Positions 54,789 through 63,983 of a stretch of DNA of 64,000 nt are shown piece after piece (position 1 is the stretch's first letter; each line of letters starts with the position of its first letter). Where the stretch lies: contig CANMFL010000001.1 in assembly GCA_947497185.1 (NCBI GenBank), positions 62,001 through 126,000 on the forward strand, in the 5' to 3' direction. The stretch comes from an uncultured Paracoccaceae bacterium (lineage in GTDB: Bacteria; Pseudomonadota; Alphaproteobacteria; Rhodobacterales; Rhodobacteraceae). Made by a program: the position numbers and the translations under genes. The notes below the pieces were generated by a model. It was not told where the DNA came from, did not search any database, and was given only the letters and a program-made list of their open reading frames with translations.

Positions 54789-55523
54789 TTAGCTGGCGAC
54801 CTGCGCTATTTTGAACCCTTCAAGCTTGTAACGTACTCTTGCATCAGAGCCTTTGGGGTCAAGCTCGAAGAGGTTTTCAAATTTTTCCAGATATGCTCGC
54901 CAGTTCTCGCCGCCGATTGTATCGTTATTGATACTGTGTTTGGTGTTCATCTGAGCACCTAAAACACTTAGCTCTATTCCGGATCCACCTTTGCTATGCT
55001 TATCAATTAGTATTTTAATCTGCCGGTTTATATTGTTGGTATCAAGGGTCTGTGAGAGCCGTGGCGCTTCTTGTTTGGGCGTAGTTGCTTGGTTATCAGC
55101 AACGTGTTCTACGGTCTTTTTCTCAACCCCCACCAATTCCCGAAACTCCGTACACGCCGCTTTGAACCCAGCCCCGACCTTGGCTTCGCCGCAGCCCAGA
55201 ACCTTGATTCCGCGTTCGCGCAACCTTCGTGCCAGATGCACAAAATCCGCGTCAGAGGTACACAGTACAACCACATCTAAGTTTTGCAGATACGTCAGTT
55301 CGGTTAGCTCTATTGCAAGATGCAGGTCGGACGCATTCTTACCCGTTCCCGAATAAACAATTTGGAAATCGACGCAGTCAGACCAATTTGCCAGTGCGTG
55401 GCTGTTGCCGTAAACCTTTGCCGCGATCACGTCACCTTGCGCGGAGGCCGTGGCTAAAATGGCAGCTGCATGTTGGCTGCGCAGATTGTCACCATCGACG
55501 AAAACTGCAACTTTTGTAGACAT
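54789..55523 (-). CDS. NYN-domain (LabA/PIN-like) ribonuclease with C-terminal OST-HTH-like domain
   Basis: 244 residues. The NYN nuclease fold (1-140) has VAVFVDGDNLRS with the first Asp residues, VYSGTGKNASDLHLAIE, VVLCTSDADFVHLARRLRERGIKVLGCGE and the matching acidic residues. A low-complexity linker (about 140-170) is followed by a C-terminal part (INRQIKILIDKHSKGGSGIELSVLGAQMNTK) that resembles OST-HTH/LOTUS RNA-binding domains. It may cut RNA. It interrupts the urate cluster, runs in a direction opposite to allE, and is more AT-rich than its neighbours, suggesting an insertion. Confidence 0.85.
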   Translation of the reverse strand: MSTKVAVFVDGDNLRSQHAAAILATASAQGDVIAAKVYGNSHALANWSDCVDFQIVYSGTGKNASDLHLAIELTELTYLQNLDVVVLCTSDADFVHLARRLRERGIKVLGCGEAKVGAGFKAACTEFRELVGVEKKTVEHVADNQATTPKQEAPRLSQTLDTNNINRQIKILIDKHSKGGSGIELSVLGAQMNTKHSINNDTIGGENWRAYLEKFENLFELDPKGSDARVRYKLEGFKIAQVAS

Positions 55524-55621
55524 TTCAGGCGCCTTTCACTGATTAATACATACTCTATTCCGCAACAGTTAGGCAGCATTTGGGCAAAAGCTTGGGCAAA
55601 CCACGACGCACCCACCCCAAA

Positions 55622-55656
55622 CAAAAAGGGCGCATTGCCGAAGCAACACGCCCACT
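55622..55656 (-). terminator. Terminator after the xanthine/urate permease gene
   Basis: On the minus strand GGGCGTGTTGC-TTCG-GCAATGCGCCC is followed by TTTTTGT. The stem has a TTCG loop and internal mismatches and lies about 20 bases after the permease stop. Confidence 0.75.
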
Positions 55657-55674
55657 TTTCGCTATGTCGCGGAC

Positions 55675-57114
55675 TTAGCCCTTGAGCGATCCTGCGCCGT
55701 GACCCGACATACCGCCCGAGACTTCTTCGGTGGATTCGTCCGTTAATTCTTCGGGCAGAACCAAGTTCAACGTGATCGCAATCACCGCCGCTGGTAGCAG
55801 GCCCGATGTCATCAGAATGCGCAGCGTGTCAGGCAAGTATTGCACCGCGTTGGGTTCCAACTGCAAACCCAAACCAATCGACAGCGAGATCGCAAAGATC
55901 ACCATATTGCGGCGGTTCCAATTCACGTCGGACAGCATCGAAATACCCGATGCCACGACCATGCCGAACATGACGATGACGCCGCCGCCCAAGACTTCGA
56001 TTGGCACGGTGTTAATCAGTGCGCCGACCTTTGGCACCAATCCGCACAGGATCAGGAATAGCGCCCCGATGGTCACAACATGGCGCGACATCACGCCCGT
56101 CATGGCGATCAAACCGACGTTCTGGCTGAAGGATGTGTTCGGGAAACCGCCAAAGACACCCGCAATCGCAGAGCCAACACCGTCAGCATAGGTCGCACCG
56201 GTGATCTCCTTGTCGGTAGCCTCGCGCCCCGCGCCGCCTTTGGTGATGCCAGACACGTCGCCCACGGTTTCCACCGCAGAGACAAACGCCATCAGGCAAA
56301 ACCCGACAATGGCGGCTACGCTAAATTCAAACCCGTATTTGAACGGCACTGGTACGGCGAACACAGCGGCACGGTCGACGGTGGCTGCGATACCAAAATC
56401 GCCGCCAAAGCTGATCATCCCAACCAGCAGCGCGTAGATATAGCCCACGATGATACCAATCACGACAGCGGACACGGCCAGCATCCCCTTGGCGTAAAAT
56501 TTCAGCCCAAGCGTCACAAAGACTACGACCAAGGCCGCAGACCAGTTCAGCAGCGATCCATATTCGGGTTTGTCCATCGCAGGGACACCGCCTGCGGCGT
56601 ATTGGATGCCAACTTGGACCAGTGCCAGACCGATCATCGTGACCACAAGACCCGTCACCAGCGGCGGCATCGCAAAACGAATTTTGCCGATGAAGGACCC
56701 GATCAGACAATGGAAAAGGCCGCCGACGATGATACCACCAAACAAAGCAGGCAGCGCGTCTAGCCCTTTGCCAGCGACCAGCGGGATCATGATCGGGATA
56801 AACGCAAAGGACGTACCCTGCACAATCGGCAACCGTGCGCCTACAGGCCCCATGCCAATCGTCTGGAACAAGGTCGCAATGCCCGCGAACAACATCGACA
56901 TCTGAATAAGGTAGGACATATCGGGAAAGCCCTGCGCCCCCGCCTCTGACCCAAAGCCGAAACCGGCAGCGCCCGCGACGATAATCGCGGGCGTCACGTT
57001 CGAGACAAACATCGCTAGCACATGCTGGATACCCAGCGGAATCGCACGGTGCAGCGGAGGGGTGAAATTGGGATCTCGTAGCTGTTCGGGGGTTCCGATG
57101 GATGTGTCTGTCAT
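55675..57114 (-). CDS. Xanthine/uric acid permease (NCS2 family)
   Basis: 479 residues with about 14 hydrophobic segments. The NCS2 signature is GGFPNTSFSQNVGLIAMTGVMSRHVVTIGALFLILCG. QGTSFAFIPIMIPL near the first third and FVSAVETVGDVSGI with the substrate-contacting Glu also match. Gene context with urate and allantoin enzymes points to urate or xanthine as substrate. It is followed by a hairpin terminator. Confidence 0.92.
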   Translation of the reverse strand: MTDTSIGTPEQLRDPNFTPPLHRAIPLGIQHVLAMFVSNVTPAIIVAGAAGFGFGSEAGAQGFPDMSYLIQMSMLFAGIATLFQTIGMGPVGARLPIVQGTSFAFIPIMIPLVAGKGLDALPALFGGIIVGGLFHCLIGSFIGKIRFAMPPLVTGLVVTMIGLALVQVGIQYAAGGVPAMDKPEYGSLLNWSAALVVVFVTLGLKFYAKGMLAVSAVVIGIIVGYIYALLVGMISFGGDFGIAATVDRAAVFAVPVPFKYGFEFSVAAIVGFCLMAFVSAVETVGDVSGITKGGAGREATDKEITGATYADGVGSAIAGVFGGFPNTSFSQNVGLIAMTGVMSRHVVTIGALFLILCGLVPKVGALINTVPIEVLGGGVIVMFGMVVASGISMLSDVNWNRRNMVIFAISLSIGLGLQLEPNAVQYLPDTLRILMTSGLLPAAVIAITLNLVLPEELTDESTEEVSGGMSGHGAGSLKG

Positions 57115-57172
57115 GGTGTGATTTCTCTTTCCCGTTGGGTGTTTCAGGCCAGTGTTCCCCCGGCTCAGATTA

Positions 57173-57655
57173 TTATTTGGTAATTTCGTATGGCGTATCG
57201 AACCAGTGTTCTTGCAAGTTTGCGCCCGACCCGATCCGGTCTACCACTGCAAACAGGCCCGGTGCTGAAATTGGCGTCAAGACGCCGTGCCAAGTGGCGC
57301 GATGATAATTCACTGCTTGGCCAGGATTTGTTAGGAATGCGCGTGGTTGGCCCGGTTTGCCGCCGTCGTCTGGGGCCACGATCACCACAAACGCGGTGTG
57401 CGTCATCGGGATAAACGCCTGTGACCCGTCGGGATGGCGTTCCATCATATCCAGGGTGAATGGCAGACTGCGGGCCTGCGCGTTGAACAAGCTAATGCCT
57501 GCTTTGCCATCGCTGAAATCAAGCTGGGCGCGGTCATGGTAGCGCCCGCACAGCCCTTGGTTGATGATTTTATCCGGATCGCCTGCCACCTCTAGCACAT
57601 CGCCAAAGGGGGCAAAGGCGTCAGCGGTCAATGGCGCGAGCTGCACAACCTTCAT
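57173..57655 (-). CDS. allA: Ureidoglycolate lyase (AllA)
   Basis: 160 residues. Family motifs are LTADAFAPFGDVLE, the acidic/His stretch RYHDRAQLDF, MERHPDGSQAFIPM and NPGQAVNYHRATWHGVLTPI. It splits ureidoglycolate to glyoxylate and urea, the last step of the allantoin pathway. Its start overlaps the stop of the puuE-uraD fusion by 4 bases, so the two are translationally coupled. Confidence 0.95.
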   Translation of the reverse strand: MKVVQLAPLTADAFAPFGDVLEVAGDPDKIINQGLCGRYHDRAQLDFSDGKAGISLFNAQARSLPFTLDMMERHPDGSQAFIPMTHTAFVVIVAPDDGGKPGQPRAFLTNPGQAVNYHRATWHGVLTPISAPGLFAVVDRIGSGANLQEHWFDTPYEITK

Positions 57656-59064
57656 GCGCCGAGCTTTGCTATCAGACGCAGTTCCGCGATCCGTTCGACC
57701 TGTTTGCAGGCCTCTTCGAATTCCTCCGCTGTGTCGTTGTCGATCCGGCGGTTGAAGGCCGCTGTGATCGTCGCTTTGGTATTGTCGCCCACCGCGATGA
57801 TGAACGGGAAACCGTGCTTTGCGACATAACGCGCGTTCAGGTCTTGGAACATCGCGCGTTCCTCGTCCGTCAGCGCGTCCAGTCCCGCACCCGCCTGCTC
57901 TGCTGTGCTTTCTGCGGTCAGTTGCTTGGCCGCCGCGAGTTTGCCCGCCAGATCAGGGTGCGCGGTCAGCACGCCCATGCGTTGATCGGATGATGCCGAG
58001 CGGAACACCCGCGTCAATGCGTTATGCACACCGCAGGCCGTGTCATGTGTAGGTCCCAGCTCCAGCGCATATGCACCTTCGGCAATCCACGGGCTATGTT
58101 CAAAAACTCCGCCAAATTCGCCGACAAACGTCTCGCAATCCATCTCGCAGGGACGCGGTTTGCGCTGAGCTGGGTTTTGTTGTGCCCAATGATCCGCGAT
58201 CTGTTCACGGGTGGCGAACCAGACGCCGTCATGCGCTTGGAAATGCGCAATCGCACGTTTCAGCGCCGCAGCCCTGCCCGGCCTGCCGATAATCCGACAA
58301 TGCAAACCAATCGACAGCATCTTAGGCGCACCCGCCTCGCCTTCGGCATAAAGAAAATCAAAACTGTCCTTGAGATAGCTTTCGAACTGGTCACCAGTAG
58401 TAAAGCCCGCCTGAATCCCAAACCGCATGTCATTGCAATCCATCGTATAAGGCACGATCAACTGGTCACGATCACCAAACGATGACCAGTACGGCAGATC
58501 ATCGGCGTAGCTATCCGCGACATAGGCGAACTGCCCCGTTTCAGCCGCCAGTCGCACCGTGTTGTTTGAACAACGGCCTGTGTACCAGCCGCGCGGCGGT
58601 TGGCCTACGACTTCGGTGTGCAGCCTGATCGACTCGGCAATGGCTGCGCGTTCCTCGTCCTCGGGCATGTCTTTGTGTTCGACCCATTTCAACCCGTGGC
58701 TCGCGATTTCCCAGCCTGCGGATTTCATCGCAGCGACCTGCTCGGGCGCACGGGCCAAGGCCGTGGCCACCCCGTAAACAGTCACAGGCAAGTCCGACAA
58801 CATCCGGTGGACGCGCCAGAACCCAGCCCGCGAGCCGTATTCGTACAGCGATTCCATGTTCCAGTGCCGCATACCCGGCCAAGGCTGCGCGCCTGTAATC
58901 TCGGACAAAAACGCCTCTGAGGCCGCATCACCGTGCAGAATGTTGTTTTCGCCGCCTTCCTCGTAGTTCAGAACGATCTGCACCGCGATCTTTGCGCCAT
59001 TCGGCCAATTTGCTGCGGGCGGGTTTGCACCATATCCGGTCATGTCACGAGGGTAACGGGTCAA
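57652..59064 (-). CDS. puuE: Bifunctional allantoinase (PuuE) - OHCU decarboxylase (UraD) fusion
   Basis: 470 residues from TTG 59064, which follows AAGGAG with a 6-base spacer and gives the family start TRYPRDMTGYGANPP; the frame upstream of it is not conserved sequence. Residues 1-310 form a polysaccharide-deacetylase-like allantoinase (LNYEEGGENNILHGDAASEAFLSE, YEYGSRAGFWRVHRML, GWEIASHGLKWVEH, GWYTGR). Residues 325-470 are OHCU decarboxylase (FRSASSDQRMGVLTAHPDLAGKLAA, LNARYVAKHGFPFIIAV). It carries two steps: OHCU to allantoin and allantoin to allantoate. Confidence 0.93.
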   Translation of the reverse strand: MTRYPRDMTGYGANPPAANWPNGAKIAVQIVLNYEEGGENNILHGDAASEAFLSEITGAQPWPGMRHWNMESLYEYGSRAGFWRVHRMLSDLPVTVYGVATALARAPEQVAAMKSAGWEIASHGLKWVEHKDMPEDEERAAIAESIRLHTEVVGQPPRGWYTGRCSNNTVRLAAETGQFAYVADSYADDLPYWSSFGDRDQLIVPYTMDCNDMRFGIQAGFTTGDQFESYLKDSFDFLYAEGEAGAPKMLSIGLHCRIIGRPGRAAALKRAIAHFQAHDGVWFATREQIADHWAQQNPAQRKPRPCEMDCETFVGEFGGVFEHSPWIAEGAYALELGPTHDTACGVHNALTRVFRSASSDQRMGVLTAHPDLAGKLAAAKQLTAESTAEQAGAGLDALTDEERAMFQDLNARYVAKHGFPFIIAVGDNTKATITAAFNRRIDNDTAEEFEEACKQVERIAELRLIAKLGA

Positions 59065-59213
59065 AAGAGGCTCCTTTTTAGTCGGGTTCACTATAAACCC
59101 AAACAATCACGTGTTTTTTCAAAAAATACAGGAAAGTCTGTCTTGCGCTAGGGCTTTGCTGTTTGACTGATATTAGGGGTATGATCCTTGAGACTGCAAA
59201 TGGAGAAATGCAC
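59065..59213. promoter_or_regulatory. Divergent promoter region between puuE-uraD and uraH
   Basis: The minus-strand operon (puuE-uraD, allA) and the plus-strand uraH start here. The ribosome site of the fusion gene is at about 59069-59075 (minus). The region 59085-59150 is AT-rich (AAACAATCACG, TTTTTTCAAAAAATAC) and should hold both promoters. No operator was identified. Confidence 0.4.
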
Positions 59214-59567
59214 ATGGCCGGATATCTGACAACGCATGTATTGGACACGGCACGCGGCTGCCCTGCGCGGGGTCTGAAAATCGACCTTTACCGGATTGAC
59301 CGCGAGACCCGCGATTTTGTGAAGTCACTGGTGACAAACGACGACGGACGCACCGACGAACAGATTTTACCCGCCGCCGATTTCGTGCTGGGCACCTACG
59401 AGCTGGTGTTCCACGCAGGCGCCTATCTGGACGCCATCGGCACACCACCCGAAGAGCCACGCTTCCTCGACGTGATCCCGCTGCGGTTCGGCATGTCAGA
59501 AGCGTCTCACTACCACGTCCCTCTCCTGCTCTCGCCGTTTGGATACTCGACGTATCGGGGGAGTTGA
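59214..59567 (+). CDS. uraH: 5-hydroxyisourate hydrolase (UraH)
   Basis: 117 residues from ATG 59214 (GGAG upstream); ATG 59208 is an alternative, and the frame from 59163 is longer than the family. A transthyretin-like fold with [18 protein letters not shown] (active His), [19 protein letters not shown] and the signature C-terminus YRGS. It hydrolyses 5-hydroxyisourate to OHCU, the substrate of the UraD half of the fusion encoded across the promoter gap. Confidence 0.95.
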   Translation: MAGYLTTHVLDTARGCPARGLKIDLYRIDRETRDFVKSLVTNDDGRTDEQILPAADFVLGTYELVFHAGAYLDAIGTPPEEPRFLDVIPLRFGMSEASHYHVPLLLSPFGYSTYRGS

Positions 59568-59936
59568 GGGGTATGAATCGGGCGCGGTGATATCGTTTAA
59601 CAAACGGTGGTTTGGGGCGGATTCTGCAAGTGCCGTGGATGGCAGGTTTGAGCCCATTCACTACGTTTCTACATCGCGGCTAATGTCTGCTGTCGTGATG
59701 CAGGCAAAAAACGTTCAATAATCACTTGGGTTTTGAACGAGGTTTGTGGAAGCATCAAACCACGACTTTTACGGGCGTTCCAAAAAGAGGGTTTTGGAGT
59801 ATTTTCAAATATTGTGACTGGCTCCGTTCGGGTGCAAAGCAGGTGCTTATTGTCTGTCCCGCGAGAAAGAAAATGTTGACTTGCTGGCCTCTTAAAACGA
59901 AAAATGCTGAAATGTTATTTTAGAGAGGCTAGGTTA
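59568..59936. other. Intergenic stretch after uraH
   Basis: About 370 bases with no supported gene. The AT content is higher from 59700 on. The gap separates the urate genes from an unrelated gene of unknown function. Confidence 0.4.
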
Positions 59937-60596
59937 GTGGAAAGAAGTTTAGGTCTTGGTGCGTTACTTTCGCTAGTCTGGGTTACGAGCGCATCTTCTG
60001 GAGTTTGTGACTATCGGCTCAGCCAGTTGGTCAGTCCTACAGCTGCTACTGCGGTTGTCACAGCGGGTGGCGCTGGGGCGTCTGTTGGTCCCGCTACAAT
60101 GGCTTTAGGGGGGCTCTATTTCTTTCCACACGCAGCCAGCGGATCTGTGATGTTGGGTTCGACGCTTGCAGGGGCTTCCGGAGCTGGGACCGTAGGTATC
60201 ATCGGAGGAAGTGGATTTGCGGCAAGCGTGCTTGCCGTCCTTACTGCACCTATCACGTTACTCGTTGCTGCTGGAACGGCGGTGACGGTGGGCGGAGTGG
60301 AGGCTGGTTGCTATTTTGTCGATGAGCGTATTACCGAAGAAGAAGAAGTGTTTGCAATTTTGAGGCGAGTGGCTGTGACCTCCAATGAGGACTACTTTAA
60401 GCTATTTGACGTGAGCGGCGAGGAGGCTGCCGAAACGGGTGCAGTCAGCCGAATTCGTATCCCTGATGAGGACGGGGTGTATCAGTTTTACGAAATAGAA
60501 AACCTCTACCTCGTAAATGGCGAATTACTGCACCGCGATTGGTTTTTTAACACTTCTCTTGGAAACATCGCAGCCGAGTTGGTTTCGCAACCTTAA
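59937..60596 (+). CDS. Glycine-zipper-like membrane protein of unknown function
   Basis: 219 residues from GTG 59937 (GAGAGG upstream); ATG 59904 would give 230. The N-terminus (GLGALLSLVWVTSASSGVCDYRL) looks like a signal peptide. A long Gly/Ala/Ser-rich hydrophobic region with G-x-x-x-G spacing (about 40-130; GGAGASVGPATMALGGLYF, GIIGGSGFAASVLAVL, TAPITLLVAAGTAVTVGG) suggests two or three packed membrane helices. A polar C-terminal domain (about 135-219) follows and contains the EEEEVFAILRRVAV and YQFYEIENLYLVNGELLHRDWF segments. No family is recognised. It lies alone between the urate genes and a LysR regulator. Confidence 0.75.
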   Translation: MERSLGLGALLSLVWVTSASSGVCDYRLSQLVSPTAATAVVTAGGAGASVGPATMALGGLYFFPHAASGSVMLGSTLAGASGAGTVGIIGGSGFAASVLAVLTAPITLLVAAGTAVTVGGVEAGCYFVDERITEEEEVFAILRRVAVTSNEDYFKLFDVSGEEAAETGAVSRIRIPDEDGVYQFYEIENLYLVNGELLHRDWFFNTSLGNIAAELVSQP

Positions 60597-60908
60597 CTGC
60601 CAATCCGGATCAGGAATACGTCGCTTCAAATTGGTGCTTAAATTGGCTTCCAGAAACCACGGTTTTTGGACAATTTGTCGAACGGTCCAGAAAGCGGCCA
60701 CTAGCGTAGGTGCCGCGAGCGGAAGCAAAGTCCCGCAAACCGGACCTTCAGGTCCGTGCCAAAAACCTTCGCTATTGGCACATACCCAAACCACGCCGAT
60801 CTTCGCTTTCACCAACTCCGTCCAAAATCCAACTCATGGTTACACGAATCAGACAGCCCCCCCCTTTTGGCTGACGTGGTCACGTAGATAAGACCGTCAG
60901 CTCTGGCC
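60597..60908. other. Intergenic stretch before the LysR gene stop
   Basis: About 310 bases. One short perfect hairpin, CGGACCT-TC-AGGTCCG at 60742-60757, is present but its 2-base loop makes it a poor terminator. No gene is supported. Confidence 0.35.
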
Positions 60909-61832
60909 TCATTCCTCCCGCAACGCCGTTTCGCGTACCGCTGCACTGATCCGCTCGATCACGAAATCCATAAACAGCCGCGACTTGGGGTCTTGGTTTT
61001 TGCGGTGGGTGAACAGGCACGCCATTTGAATCGGTACGGGCGGGGTTTGTGTGGCCACGGGCACCAGCCGCCCTGATTTAATGTGGTCCACGACTTCGAA
61101 CACGGGTTTCAGCGCGATCCCCTGCCCTGACAGCGCCCAGTCGGTTAGCACGTCGCCGTCGTCGGATTCGTAGCGTCCGGTGATGTTGTATTTCCGGACC
61201 CCGTCAGGCGTTTGCAGCCGCCACTGGAATTCGGTGGCCCCCGGAAAGCGCAGGTTCAGACATTCGTGGTCGTCAGCCAGCAAGGCGTCCCCGTCTGCCG
61301 GATTGCCGTGTGCCGCGATATAGGCCGGTGCCGCGCATAGCACGCGCTCTACATCCGCGATCTTGCGCATCCGCAGCGTGCTGTCTTGCGGTTGGCCGAG
61401 GAAAAACGCGAGGTCGAGGCCTTCGCTGGTCAGGTCCACTTTGCGGTCCGTCAGGCGCAGGCGGACTTGGACCTGCGGATAGTCTGCCAGAAAACCGGGG
61501 ATTTGCGGCGCAATCAACCGCCGCCCGACACCTAATGGGGCCGCCACATGCAACGCACCTTTGGGATTGTCGGTGATGTTCACCACCTTGGCTTCAGCCG
61601 TTTGCACCGAGTCCAAAATCGCGCAGGCCCCCGTGTAGAACGCTTGGCCCTGTTCCGTTGCGGTCAAGCTGCGGGTCGTGCGTTGAAATAACCGAACGCT
61701 TAAGTGTTCCTCAAGTTGCGAAATCCTTGACGACGTGACCGCAGGAGAGATGCGCAAGTCACGCCCCGCAGCCGACATGCTTCCTAATTCGTAGACACGC
61801 ACGAAGGTGCGGATATTATCCAGATATGACAT
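60909..61832 (-). CDS. LysR family transcriptional regulator
   Basis: 307 residues. The N-terminal helix-turn-helix is TFVRVYELGSMSAAGRDLRISPAVTSSRISQLEEHLSVRLFQRTTRSLTATEQG. The effector domain has GALHVAAPLGVGRRLIAP, LAFFLGQPQDSTLRMRKI and GIALKPVFEVVDHIKSGRLVPV. It is divergent from puuD with a 93-base gap and is the probable regulator of the urate genes. The inducer is likely urate or a product, but this is inferred from position. Confidence 0.92.
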   Translation of the reverse strand: MSYLDNIRTFVRVYELGSMSAAGRDLRISPAVTSSRISQLEEHLSVRLFQRTTRSLTATEQGQAFYTGACAILDSVQTAEAKVVNITDNPKGALHVAAPLGVGRRLIAPQIPGFLADYPQVQVRLRLTDRKVDLTSEGLDLAFFLGQPQDSTLRMRKIADVERVLCAAPAYIAAHGNPADGDALLADDHECLNLRFPGATEFQWRLQTPDGVRKYNITGRYESDDGDVLTDWALSGQGIALKPVFEVVDHIKSGRLVPVATQTPPVPIQMACLFTHRKNQDPKSRLFMDFVIERISAAVRETALREE

Positions 61833-61925
61833 TGTTTTGATATTTTTGATGCTGCTTGTTTTTTGATGGGATAGCAGAACAATCTAAGGCCGCCTAGTGT
61901 AGCGCAGTAACCGCAGGAGATCACA

Positions 61926-63161
61926 ATGTACGATATGGCAATTCTATGGGACTGGATCGCGTTTTCCGTCCGCTGGTTACATGTGATCACCGCGATGGCG
62001 TGGATTGGCGCGTCGTTCTTTTTCATCGCGCTCGACTTGGGCCTGAAGAAAGCGCCGAACATGCCCGCAGGTGTGAACGGCGAAGAATGGCAGGTCCACG
62101 GCGGCGGGTTTTACCATATTCAGAAGTATCTCGTGGCCCCAGAAAACATGCCCGAACACCTGATCTGGCACAAATGGCAAAGCTATATCACGTGGGTTTC
62201 CGGTGCCGCCCTGCTGATGATCGTCTACTGGGTTGGTGGAGAGCTGTTCTTGCTGGACCCGACCAAGGCTGATCTGTCGTTGTGGCAGGGTATCCTGATT
62301 TCCGGTGGGTCGCTGACGATTGGCTGGTTGATCTACGACTTCCTATGCAAATCTAAATTAAGCGAGCAGCCTACGACATTGATGTTGCTGCTTTTTGTGA
62401 TGCTGGTGGTCATGGCGTGGGGCTATAACGAAATCTTCACAGGCCGCGCCGCGTTGTTACATCTGGGCGCGTTTACCGCGTCGATTATGACCGGCAACGT
62501 GTTTTTCCAGATCATGCCAAACCAGCGCATCGTCGTGGCCGACCTCAAGGCAGGTCGCAAGCCCGATCCGAAATACGGCAAGATCGCCAAGGTGCGGTCC
62601 ACCCACAACAACTACCTGACACTGCCCGTCGTGTTCCTGATGCTGTCGAACCACTACCCGCTCGCCTTTGGCACGGAATATGCGTGGATCATCGCCAGCT
62701 TGATTTTCCTCACAGGTGTCACGATCCGCCACTACTTTAACACGATGCATGCCACCGGTTCGGGGCCGCATTGGACGTGGGCCGTCACGGTCCTACTGAT
62801 GATCGCAATCGCGTGGCTGTCATCTGCGCGGCCAACAGAAACGATTGAACAAGCCGAAGCCCGCGCCCTAACCCCATACGAGCAACACTATGTCGCTGCC
62901 GCAGGGTTCGACGATGCCTACAACACTGTGCTTGGCAATTGTTCAATGTGCCACGCGCGCGAGCCTTTCTGGGACGGTATCCGCTGGGCGCCCAAGGGCG
63001 TGTATCTTGAGACCAAGGCAGACGTTGCGCAGCACGCCGATCAGATTTATCTGCACGCAGGGGTATCGCATGCGATGCCACCCCCCAACGCAATCCAGAT
63101 GGACGAGAGCGCGCGCGAGGTGCTTGTCGCTTGGGTCCGTAACGCCCGCGCAAGCGACTAA
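61926..63161 (+). CDS. puuD: Membrane urate hydroxylase (PuuD) with C-terminal cytochrome c domain
   Basis: 411 residues. About seven or eight membrane segments in the first 300 residues (AFSVRWLHVITAMAWIGASFFFIALD near the start), with His residues that may bind heme or metal. The C-terminal part is a cytochrome c domain with the heme motif CSMCH and the axial Met in GVSHAMPPPN. It oxidises urate to 5-hydroxyisourate and passes electrons to the respiratory chain through the heme. It works before UraH. This enzyme is the alternative to soluble uricase. Confidence 0.95.
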   Translation: MYDMAILWDWIAFSVRWLHVITAMAWIGASFFFIALDLGLKKAPNMPAGVNGEEWQVHGGGFYHIQKYLVAPENMPEHLIWHKWQSYITWVSGAALLMIVYWVGGELFLLDPTKADLSLWQGILISGGSLTIGWLIYDFLCKSKLSEQPTTLMLLLFVMLVVMAWGYNEIFTGRAALLHLGAFTASIMTGNVFFQIMPNQRIVVADLKAGRKPDPKYGKIAKVRSTHNNYLTLPVVFLMLSNHYPLAFGTEYAWIIASLIFLTGVTIRHYFNTMHATGSGPHWTWAVTVLLMIAIAWLSSARPTETIEQAEARALTPYEQHYVAAAGFDDAYNTVLGNCSMCHAREPFWDGIRWAPKGVYLETKADVAQHADQIYLHAGVSHAMPPPNAIQMDESAREVLVAWVRNARASD

Positions 63162-63239
63162 ACGGTGAAAATCGTTCAACAATTTCGTAATTTTTGAACG
63201 ATGATTGTGGCAGCGCAAGCTGGGGCTTTTGGCACGGCC

Positions 63240-63983
63240 CTAACAGATCCCGAAGAAATCTTGAGGAAAGATCGCCTTCATCTCTGATCGCCTTGCATCA
63301 AAATTTTCGTATGCCTCTGAGACGTCCATAATGTTATCGGACAGTGTAATGGCTACTCCTGATCCAATCACCTGTGTCGTAACCTGACCGTGTTGCCCCA
63401 ACGTATCGGGGATGAAATCAGCGTAGGGCGGTCCTAGAAATGTAGACCAGCCTAGTTGAGGAACGCAGGTTGAGCCTCTTTGACCAGTGAACCAAATCGG
63501 TTCACGTGCCTGTGAAAGATCAGCCATGAGATGCGCATCGCGGTACAGATGTACGAAACCATATTGCGCATCGGTAAATTCATACAATCGATTTGCGAAC
63601 CCGCGCCAGTCGATGGCCTTGTGTGGCTTCGCATAAATAGACAACGTTGCTGGTAGTAAACGACCACGAGCATTCCTGCGCTCGTGGCTAATTTCTGCTT
63701 GATACCTTGTGGTCAGTTTACGGTGCCAGCCGACACCCACGTGAAACTCTGACAGGGAGCCATCGATACGCATTGAACCAATACCAGCCCAGTGGGGTTG
63801 GGCGTCTTCTATTTCGGATAGCTCCGCAGCTTTATTACCCCAGATACTCAAAGTCTGTGGGGCGAGGCGTTTATCATGATTGGCAAAGAGTTCGAGCAAT
63901 TGCTTGCCGAAATCCCATTCGATTGTGGGCCTGCCGATTTCAATATTTATGATCAGTAGTTCTTTGGCCGTTATGTCACGCAT
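63240..63983 (-). CDS. Hypothetical protein
   Basis: 247 residues, cytoplasmic by composition, no membrane segment. No family is recognised. It contains several Trp/His-rich stretches (HWAGIGSMRI, HVGVGWHRKLTTRY, WRGFANRLYEF, GFVHLYRDAHLMADL). A C-terminal part (STFLGPPYADFIPDTLGQHGQV) is reminiscent of the immunity-type DUF3396-like proteins, but the likeness is weak and I do not assign it. It starts 17 bases from the right edge of the window, so upstream partners are not visible. Confidence 0.65.
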   Translation of the reverse strand: MRDITAKELLIINIEIGRPTIEWDFGKQLLELFANHDKRLAPQTLSIWGNKAAELSEIEDAQPHWAGIGSMRIDGSLSEFHVGVGWHRKLTTRYQAEISHERRNARGRLLPATLSIYAKPHKAIDWRGFANRLYEFTDAQYGFVHLYRDAHLMADLSQAREPIWFTGQRGSTCVPQLGWSTFLGPPYADFIPDTLGQHGQVTTQVIGSGVAITLSDNIMDVSEAYENFDARRSEMKAIFPQDFFGIC

